Assembly: GCA_964594665.1 (NCBI GenBank)
Contig: CAZQNY010000134.1
Location: forward strand, 1 to 7,319
Source of the DNA: BM520 sp964594665
Lineage (GTDB): Bacteria; Bacteroidota; Bacteroidia; Bacteroidales; BM520
Length of the DNA stretch: 7,319 bases
Direction: 5' to 3'
A program made the position numbers and the translations under genes. Positions 1 to 5,330 of the stretch are shown in pieces. Numbering within the stretch: position 1 is the first letter of the stretch; each line of letters opens with the position of its first letter. The notes below the pieces were generated by a model that worked only from the letters and a program-made list of their open reading frames with translations, was not told the origin of the DNA and did not search any database.

Positions 1-2
1 TG

Positions 3-722
3 AAGTACCAGGGCAAGACCAACGAGCTCTTCACCCGCATGATGATAAATGTGGCGATGCTCAGCAGCGACTTTGAAAATGAAGCAATGGACCTGTTGGA
101 TCCGGTGTCAGGAAAAGGAACCACACTCTTCGAAGCACTGGTGTACGGAATGAATGCCTATGGTGTGGAGCTGGATCCCAATGCAGTGCACGAGGCTTCT
201 ACCTTCTTCAAAAAATACATCCAGACCGAACGTTACAAATATTCGCTGGATGAACGACGCGTTGCCGGGGCCAATAAAACGGAGGCTGTTTTCATGAAGG
301 AATTCTCTTTTGCCAGAAGCAAGGAGGAGTATAGGAATCCCGCCCTTCAACGCAGGTTGGGGATGATTTGCGGTACCACCACGCAGCTCTCAAAGTACTT
401 TAAAAAGAAGTCCTTCCATCTTATTGTCGGCGATCTTCCCTATGGTATCTCACATGGACATACAGTTGGAAAGACACTCTCCGGAGGCACCCGCAATCCT
501 GCAGGATTACTGGAAGCATCCCTGCCACACTGGAAACAGGTTCTTAAACCCGGCGGCGTCGTTGTAGTCGCCTGGAACTCCTTCACCAAATCAAGGAAGG
601 CACTGACAGAGATTTTTGCCTCAAACGGCTTTGAGGTTTTTTCCGACGAACCTTACACCTCGTTCGAACATATGGTCGACAAATCCATAAAACGCGATAT
701 CCTGGTGGCGAAGAAGGTGTAG
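3..722 (+). CDS. Trm11/UPF0020-like SAM-dependent RNA methyltransferase, 5'-truncated
   Basis: The reading frame is open from the window edge, so the first internal Met (base 39) is not the true start; 239 residues are visible. A Rossmann-type methyltransferase core is clear. Motif I is DPVSGKGTTLFEA (visible residues 33-45), followed by GVELD, the acidic end of strand 2 that binds the SAM ribose. Motif IV is GDLPYG (143-148), the catalytic D-x-P-Y type loop found in N2-guanine RNA methyltransferases of the Trm11/Trm14/UPF0020 group. KPGGVVVVAWNSF matches a later core strand. The C-terminal stretch with FEHMVDKSIKRDI looks like a normal end. The THUMP or other RNA-binding part expected upstream lies outside the window, so the substrate (tRNA or rRNA guanosine) cannot be decided. 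The usual motif I is DPFCGSGT; here Val-Ser replaces Phe-Cys. A DNA methylase is less likely because no target-recognition domain or restriction partner is visible. Confidence 0.8.
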   Translation, partial: KYQGKTNELFTRMMINVAMLSSDFENEAMDLLDPVSGKGTTLFEALVYGMNAYGVELDPNAVHEASTFFKKYIQTERYKYSLDERRVAGANKTEAVFMKEFSFARSKEEYRNPALQRRLGMICGTTTQLSKYFKKKSFHLIVGDLPYGISHGHTVGKTLSGGTRNPAGLLEASLPHWKQVLKPGGVVVVAWNSFTKSRKALTEIFASNGFEVFSDEPYTSFEHMVDKSIKRDILVAKKV

Positions 723-755
723 TCAACAATTTTCCCTTCCCGCTGTTTTTTCGGT

Positions 756-1304
756 ATGGATGAACGATTGATACCGATAACAAACATAGAAGATATTCCT
801 TCGAAATTTCTTGGCACTCCCGTAGAAACGCTGTTTCGTTCCCATAATCTGGGTGAGAAATTTGCCGCTCCGGAAAGTCCGCAGATGTTGATTTCCCTAT
901 GCATGGACCACCGCAAAAAACTCAATATCCCCGATGAGTTTGCCTATATTCTGCGCAATGCCGGAGCATATACCGGCGATGCCGGGTTTATGATTTCCTA
1001 TGCCATGACTGTCGGCGGGGTGAAAGCCATTGCCATTATCGGTCATAACCATTGCGGAATGGGCCTTGTGAAGTCGCAGGGACGGGAATTTATACAGCGC
1101 CTCGAAAAAGAGCACGGCTGGAAACACAGCGACGCCCTTCTTCATTACAAAAAGGGCGTCGATAAATATGCCATAATGGATGAGGTCGATTCCGTCCTTA
1201 CCATGGCTCAAAGCCTGGAATCGCAATATGATAACCTGCTGGTCGTGCCCATGATATATATCCTTGAGGACAACCTTCTGTATTTGATTAATCCACCTTT
1301 ATAA
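756..1304 (+). CDS. Beta-class carbonic anhydrase family protein
   Basis: A complete 182-residue protein that should interconvert CO2 and bicarbonate in the cytoplasm; there is no signal peptide. The beta-class signature is intact. CMDHR supplies zinc ligand Cys49 and the Asp51-Arg53 dyad. RNAG (67-70) is the conserved strand after it. GHNHCGMG supplies zinc ligands His97 and Cys100. The N-terminal segment (IPSKFLGTPVETLFRSHNL) and the EDNLLYLI end recall a short carbonic anhydrase subfamily seen in anaerobes, from memory of the family. The length is slightly below that of typical beta enzymes (about 200-220 aa). The Met at 756 is chosen because the N-terminal motif begins right after it. No Shine-Dalgarno is visible. 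The gene lies 33 bp after the methyltransferase in the same direction, so co-transcription is possible. Its last 17 bases overlap the end of the minus-strand lipoprotein gene. Confidence 0.88.
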   Translation: MDERLIPITNIEDIPSKFLGTPVETLFRSHNLGEKFAAPESPQMLISLCMDHRKKLNIPDEFAYILRNAGAYTGDAGFMISYAMTVGGVKAIAIIGHNHCGMGLVKSQGREFIQRLEKEHGWKHSDALLHYKKGVDKYAIMDEVDSVLTMAQSLESQYDNLLVVPMIYILEDNLLYLINPPL

Positions 1305-1560
1305 TTGCACCACTGCCATAAACATGCTGCGAAACCTGAGGGTCGCCTTCATACCGCACGTTCCCGGAAAATTGATCCAGATTATCCCATCTTCTGATAC
1401 CGTTTTCACCTGTTCCGACTACCGGCTCCACAGGAGGTGTTACGGTAATATCATTCTGAACAGGATCAGTCACTTCGTCTTTTGTACACGCGCTGAAAAG
1501 CACTGTCACAACAGCCATAGCTACAATTACAACACTTTTAATTTTTTGCATTTGCATCAT
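1288..1560 (-). CDS. Small surface-exposed lipoprotein, unknown function
   Basis: A 90-residue protein starting at the ATG ending at base 1560 (MMQMQKIKS). Starts two and four codons later (1557, 1551) are also possible. The frame extends further upstream to 1686, but that extension lacks any signal-peptide character and would bury the lipobox, so it is rejected. The N-terminus is a type II signal peptide: a basic start, a hydrophobic VVIVAMAVVTVLF core and lipobox FSAC with lipidated Cys25. Cys-Thr-Lys-Asp-Glu follows, matching the K-(D/E)2 lipoprotein export signal known from Bacteroidota, so surface exposure is inferred. Next comes a Pro/Val/Thr-rich linker (about residues 34-48), then a short polar domain with RRWDNLDQF and NVRYEG that I cannot assign to a family. 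There are no further cysteines. The gene is divergent from the downstream operon across 178 bp and converges on the carbonic anhydrase gene. Confidence 0.75.
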   Translation of the reverse strand: MMQMQKIKSVVIVAMAVVTVLFSACTKDEVTDPVQNDITVTPPVEPVVGTGENGIRRWDNLDQFSGNVRYEGDPQVSQHVYGSGAIIKVD

Positions 1561-1663
1561 TATTTTAAAGTTTTTTAGTCCAATATTTATAACAGATACT
1601 ACATGACACTTGCGTTTTTCAAAAGGTCGCCTGATGGATAAGAATTTTGTGTAAAAAAAATAT

Positions 1664-1680
1664 GAAAACGTTTTCGAAAC
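1664..1680. promoter_or_regulatory. Overlapping perfect palindromes, possible operator
   Basis: GAAAACGTTTTC (1664-1675) is a perfect 12-bp palindrome, and TTTCGAAA (1672-1679) is a second perfect palindrome overlapping it. An AT-rich dyad with a central CG resembles LacI/GalR-type operators. It sits 30 bp upstream of the -7 element of the rightward operon and 104 bp upstream of the lipoprotein start, in the only divergent intergenic region. It could therefore control either gene or both. No regulator gene is visible in the window. Such a dyad can arise by chance in AT-rich spacer DNA. Confidence 0.35.
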
Positions 1681-1705
1681 AGACAAAATGGTTATGATAT
1701 TTTTT

Positions 1706-1713
1706 TACCTTTG
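1706..1713 (+). promoter_or_regulatory. Bacteroidota-type -7 promoter element
   Basis: TACCTTTG is an exact match to the TAnnTTTG -7 consensus of the Bacteroidota primary sigma factor. It lies 25 bp before the ATG at 1739, giving a short 5' leader of roughly 20 nt. No convincing -33 TTTG stands at the usual 19-21 bp spacing (about 1682-1687 reads GACAAA), so the promoter may be weak or activator-dependent. It would drive the four-gene unit from 1739 onward. I found no comparable element for the lipoprotein on the other strand. Confidence 0.6.
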
Positions 1714-1738
1714 AGCTGACCATTACCATACATGTATT

Positions 1739-2950
1739 ATGAAGAAGACTCTATTGTGTTTTATTATCCTTGTGAATTGTTTCTCTTTTTCGTCTAATGC
1801 TCAGATAAAGAGCGAGATTCGGAATTATTCAGACAGCACTGCTTATTGGATTGAAAATGGCAAAAAGATACTTTTGAATTCCTTGTACAATGGAGATTTT
1901 GACAAAGTAGGTGAGTTGTATGACTATCTTGAAAAAAGCTACGGAAACGGTCCATATGAAGTGTTCTCTTTTCAGGATGCACTAATCCTTAACATGTTTA
2001 TGGGTCGTTGGGATACGGTACAATTTTTTTTATTACAGTTTGATGAATATAATAAGGTTGATTTATTTTACAATTCCAATTATTATTATAGTCTACAGCA
2101 TCTTGATTATGATAATGATTTTACAACAAGTGGGATGAAACTTATTCCTGTTGCAATCGGTGAGGTTGATTTTCTTCGAACGAGCTGCATTCAGTCTGAT
2201 ATTGACCAGGAAGCCAAACATGCCCTTGAACTTTTTTTTACATATCTGAAATATAGACAATTGACGATGCTCTATTATACAAAGCTGGATGAGTTTTATA
2301 GGTATTATCCTGATACACCCTATAGAGATTTCCTGAATGGCTTTTTGGCTCGTCCACAGATCGACCTTGACGGGAACTGGGGTTTTGGCGGAACTACAAT
2401 GTTTCCAAAGGGTGATATGTCCAATTGGATTGATAATCCCGGCATCTACCCCACATTGTATATTTCAATAACCCTTCATCGATTGTATGTGGGTGGGTAT
2501 TTTGGTGGTGGAGCCATGGCTCTCCAAAAGCAGCTTGCGATTTCCTGCCCGTTCCAAATGACCTTTGATCCGGGATATGAATTTTCGTTTACTTCTGCCG
2601 CCCTTAATTTGGGTTATATGATGGTAAAAAAACACCGTATGCAGCTAACACCCTATGCAAGTATCGGACAGCTGTTTCTGCGCAGCGATGAATTTGATCC
2701 TCCGGATGAGGATTTTGAATATAAGCTGATCGACTCCAAAACTGTTGGCGCCGGATTACACCTTGATGTAAGAGTGGTTACATTTAATAAATACAATACC
2801 AAACGCAGAGAGGATTCACTGGTGCCATTCTCCTTGAGTCTCTATGCGGATGCAGGCTGTGACTGGTTGACGCATACCGGCATGGTGATTTCTGATGGAT
2901 ATTACTATCATTCGAACCTTGGATTGTTGTTTAGAATAGGCAAATATTAA
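1739..2950 (+). CDS. Secreted helical/beta-barrel protein, paralog A (unknown family)
   Basis: 403 residues, first gene of the operon. The signal peptide MKKTLLCFIILVN...SSNA is cleaved before Gln22. Residues 22 to about 205 are rich in predicted helix and include the paralog-shared blocks EIRNYSDST, ENGKKILLNSL and DFDKVGELYDYLEK, vaguely like TPR-type helical pairs. From about residue 210 the sequence alternates short glycine-rich and aromatic strands (GNWGFGGTTMF, YVGGYFGGGAMAL, AALNLGYMMV, LTPYASIGQLF, TVGAGLHLDV, SLSLYADAGCDW, SNLGLLFRIGKY). It ends in an aromatic residue, as an outer-membrane barrel of about eight strands would. This is the most divergent of the three paralogs: the PNGG loop of the others is PKGD (223-226), and GPGIHTEI is GAGLHLDV (337-344). 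The N-terminal half is very AT-rich and carries two T8 runs. Outer-membrane location and helical domain are inferred from pattern only; no function is known to me. Confidence 0.75.
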   Translation: MKKTLLCFIILVNCFSFSSNAQIKSEIRNYSDSTAYWIENGKKILLNSLYNGDFDKVGELYDYLEKSYGNGPYEVFSFQDALILNMFMGRWDTVQFFLLQFDEYNKVDLFYNSNYYYSLQHLDYDNDFTTSGMKLIPVAIGEVDFLRTSCIQSDIDQEAKHALELFFTYLKYRQLTMLYYTKLDEFYRYYPDTPYRDFLNGFLARPQIDLDGNWGFGGTTMFPKGDMSNWIDNPGIYPTLYISITLHRLYVGGYFGGGAMALQKQLAISCPFQMTFDPGYEFSFTSAALNLGYMMVKKHRMQLTPYASIGQLFLRSDEFDPPDEDFEYKLIDSKTVGAGLHLDVRVVTFNKYNTKRREDSLVPFSLSLYADAGCDWLTHTGMVISDGYYYHSNLGLLFRIGKY

Positions 2951-2959
2951 TCTCATATC

Positions 2960-4153
2960 ATGAAACGATACCATTATATAATATTCCTTTTGGCGACACT
3001 TGTCCCGTTTTTTGGCAATGCTCAGATAGATGCTGAGATTCGTAATTTCGCTAACAAAGAAGCTGGTGATGTTACGGATACCATGCGAGTGTACTACGAT
3101 AACGGCAGGCTGATGCTGGTGAATTGTTTGTATAAAGATAATTTTGAGAAGGCGATGGAGATAAAGTATTTCCTTGAGGAACTATCGCAGGATTCTGTGT
3201 ATACGCCTTTTAGTTACTCTGAAGAGCTCGTTTTTTTTCTCCTTACAAAACAGTGGGATTCCCTTAACAGGCATATATTAAATATTCGTCAGTATCATGA
3301 AAATTTTAAACCTGTGAAATATTCCGGTGTCTTTATGCTCAATGTGTTATCTGATAAAATAAGAAGCGAAGCAGACGATCTTGTTCCTGCCATAGTACAT
3401 TCAGGACTGGATCCGGATGCGGTTGAGGTACTCATGATAGTGATGAGCTACATGGATGGCGGACCTGATTCCGATGCCTGGCGTGAACGCAGAAAGACTT
3501 TTGTGGATAATAATCCCTCCTCTCCGTATTTACCCTTTCTTGAGCGGTTTTTCCCGGACGATTTGCCTTACGCAAGCATGGGGTATACTGTTGGTGGTGG
3601 CGTTACAGTGCCAAACGGCGGGTTAAGACAGCACTACCTCTCCGATGCCACCTTTAACGTTGCCATTGATTTTGATATTAATGATTTTTATGGGTCGTTT
3701 GGGTTTCGGATGGGTGCTCTTAAACTGAAAGAATCCTTTACCATATATAAGCCTTTTGAGTTTTCCTTTGAAGAGGATTATAACTTTGAGTTTGGTATGA
3801 TTGCCGGAAAGTTTGGATATAACTTTATTCGCAACAGAAACCTGCATGTAGCACCTTACGCTTATATGTCCTATGCCATGCTCAATAGTCAGGAATTTAG
3901 CAGTAATACCGATGGTACGGAGTATTTTGATATGAAAGCATTCTCTTTTGGCCCCGGAATCCACACAGAGATAAAACTTTTTGAATTTGAGTATGTTGGA
4001 CTTTACGGTAGTAACTCAAATCCCATGGATAATGTTATCACCCTTCAAATCAACACCGGCTATAATTTCAACCTTGGTTTCAATCGTCCTGAGGTTAAAG
4101 GCAACCTGATGTATTTCGATATTGGCCTGACCTACCGCATGGGAACATTGTAA
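2960..4153 (+). CDS. Secreted helical/beta-barrel protein, paralog B (unknown family)
   Basis: 397 residues, starting 9 bp after paralog A. The signal peptide MKRYHYIIFLLATLVPFFGNA is cleaved before Gln22. The mature N-terminus QIDAEIRNF matches paralogs A and C. The helical domain contains YYDNGRLMLVNCL, NFEKAMEIKYFLEEL and FSYSEEL, which align with C. It has an extra short insertion (NKEAGDVTDTM, about 32-42) before the shared helix. The C-terminal half starts near Tyr204 (YASMGYTVGGGVTVPNGG) and continues with alternating strands through GPGIHTEI (331-338), TGYNFNLGF, RPEVKGNLMYFD and the final GLTYRMGTL. This fits a small outer-membrane barrel, with the helical domain presumably periplasmic. 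It is clearly closer to C than to A. A T8 run (3231-3238) lies within the FFL codons. No cysteine pairs, catalytic motifs or metal sites stand out. No Shine-Dalgarno precedes the start. Confidence 0.77.
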   Translation: MKRYHYIIFLLATLVPFFGNAQIDAEIRNFANKEAGDVTDTMRVYYDNGRLMLVNCLYKDNFEKAMEIKYFLEELSQDSVYTPFSYSEELVFFLLTKQWDSLNRHILNIRQYHENFKPVKYSGVFMLNVLSDKIRSEADDLVPAIVHSGLDPDAVEVLMIVMSYMDGGPDSDAWRERRKTFVDNNPSSPYLPFLERFFPDDLPYASMGYTVGGGVTVPNGGLRQHYLSDATFNVAIDFDINDFYGSFGFRMGALKLKESFTIYKPFEFSFEEDYNFEFGMIAGKFGYNFIRNRNLHVAPYAYMSYAMLNSQEFSSNTDGTEYFDMKAFSFGPGIHTEIKLFEFEYVGLYGSNSNPMDNVITLQINTGYNFNLGFNRPEVKGNLMYFDIGLTYRMGTL

Positions 4154-4177
4154 AATGAATCTTCAATATAAATCGTT

Positions 4178-5326
4178 ATGAAAAAAATAATAATCCTGTC
4201 ACTACTTTTTCTTCCCTTTCTGTCCGGTGCACAGGTTGGTGAAGAGATACGAACCTTTACCGACAGTACAGAATTTTATTTGGACAACGGTCGTCGCTTG
4301 TTAATGCAAACCCTTCAGGATGATGATATTAATAAAGTGCTGGAGATACAGGCTTTCCTTGAGAAGATGGCCGGACGGACTTCCTGTAATGCTTTTAGTT
4401 ATGGCGAAGAACTGTGTCTGGCAATGCTCACAAACCAATGGGAAGCCGCTGAAAAAATTGTGTCTGCATATGAAGATATCCGGTATCCGGATTACCCTGT
4501 GCAGTATAGAATTCTTACCTCTCTATATACCATGGTAAAGGAGAATCATGAAACCCTGTCAAAACAGTGTGATAATTCCACTATTGATAATGAGGTAAAA
4601 GCAATTCTGAAATTATTGATCTATTATGTAGATGAAAACAAGGTGAGCGAGGAATACTATAAACGATTAGATGATATCTATTCATCCTTTGAACCATTGG
4701 CACATGAAGCCTTTTTGGAAGGTTTTCTGCCGAAAAGAAAAATTTATGGCTCTATGGGAATAGCTTTTGGAGGAGGTACAACAATTCCCAATGGCGGATT
4801 TGCAAACCATTACAAACACGGAGGTGATTTTTCATTCTCCTGGGATGGAAAAGTCAAAAAAACCTATTTTGCATTTACCCTTCATTCGGGGAAAATGGAG
4901 CTTTTGGAATCTTTTGAAATTATTGCACCTTTCGAAGCTACCTTTGATGAAGGATACAAATTTTCATATCTGAATGTTGGTGGACGGTTTGGCTATCTTA
5001 TGATCAGAAATAAATATTTCCATCTTGCTCCCTATGCGCAGATATCTTATTCCGGTTTGTACAGCGACGAATTTGATGGTGAATCGGAAGAGGAAGAATA
5101 TTATGATATGAATGCTTTCTCTGTAGGCCCGGGAATACATACAGAAATAATTCTTTTTGATTTCAAGGATAACACCTATGGTTATTACGGGAATCCGACC
5201 ATGCACGCTGTCAGCCTGATGTTTAATGGAGGGTATAATTTTAATTTTGGTTTCACGGATCCTGAAGTGAAAGGTAATAGCATATATTTTGATGCCGGGC
5301 TTGTTATCCGGTTTGGAGGAATGTAA
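4178..5326 (+). CDS. Secreted helical/beta-barrel protein, paralog C (unknown family)
   Basis: 382 residues, 24 bp after paralog B, the shortest of the three. The signal peptide MKKIIILSLLFLPFLSGA is cleaved before Gln19. Shared helical-domain blocks are EIRTFTDSTEFYLDNGRRLL, NKVLEIQAFLEKM, FSYGEELCLAML and NQWEAAEKI; the last two mirror B. The barrel-like half begins near Tyr190 (YGSMGIAFGGGTTIPNGG). It includes FGYLMIRNKYFHLAPYAQISY, an acidic loop (FDGESEEEEYYD) likely exposed between strands, GPGIHTEI (317-324), NGGYNFNFGF, DPEVKGNSIYFD and the terminal GLVIRFGGM. The acidic loop sits where B has SSNTDGTEYFD and A has DPPDEDFEYK, so loop length and charge vary at a fixed place, as expected for surface loops of a barrel. 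Its last codons contain the ribosome-binding sequence for the next gene, 4 bp downstream. Function unknown. Confidence 0.77.
   Translation: MKKIIILSLLFLPFLSGAQVGEEIRTFTDSTEFYLDNGRRLLMQTLQDDDINKVLEIQAFLEKMAGRTSCNAFSYGEELCLAMLTNQWEAAEKIVSAYEDIRYPDYPVQYRILTSLYTMVKENHETLSKQCDNSTIDNEVKAILKLLIYYVDENKVSEEYYKRLDDIYSSFEPLAHEAFLEGFLPKRKIYGSMGIAFGGGTTIPNGGFANHYKHGGDFSFSWDGKVKKTYFAFTLHSGKMELLESFEIIAPFEATFDEGYKFSYLNVGGRFGYLMIRNKYFHLAPYAQISYSGLYSDEFDGESEEEEYYDMNAFSVGPGIHTEIILFDFKDNTYGYYGNPTMHAVSLMFNGGYNFNFGFTDPEVKGNSIYFDAGLVIRFGGM
5315..5320 (+). promoter_or_regulatory. Shine-Dalgarno-like site inside the end of paralog C
   Basis: GGAGGA lies 10 bases before the ATG at 5331 and overlaps the last codons of paralog C. 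It supports 5331 as the start of the propeller gene over the in-frame ATGs at 5337 and 5349. The other genes here lack such a site. It could be incidental because these bases also encode Gly-Gly. Confidence 0.4.
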
Positions 5327-5330
5327 TATT

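Noticed and set aside
99..446. DNA adenine or cytosine methylase of a restriction-modification or phage-defence system
   Set aside because: The motif order and the DLPYG loop fit RNA guanine methyltransferases of the Trm11 group, no restriction gene is near, and the neighbour is a carbonic anhydrase.
1324..1578. Plus-strand open frame of 84 codons
   Set aside because: It is the antisense shadow of the lipoprotein gene, with a His/Cys-rich composition and no recognisable protein features.
1561..1686. N-terminal extension of the lipoprotein to an ATG at 1686
   Set aside because: The extra 42 residues are basic and polar, would place the lipobox at residue 67, and are encoded in the AT-rich spacer with the palindromes. 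The Met ending at 1560 gives a standard lipoprotein signal.
3623..3964. Minus-strand frame of 113 codons inside paralog B
   Set aside because: It is antisense to the barrel-coding region; its composition reflects the complement of Phe/Gly/Asp codons and no signals precede it.
4320..4973. Two short plus-strand frames (4320-4538 and 4767-4973) inside paralog C
   Set aside because: They lie out of frame within a well-supported gene and show no family features or start signals.
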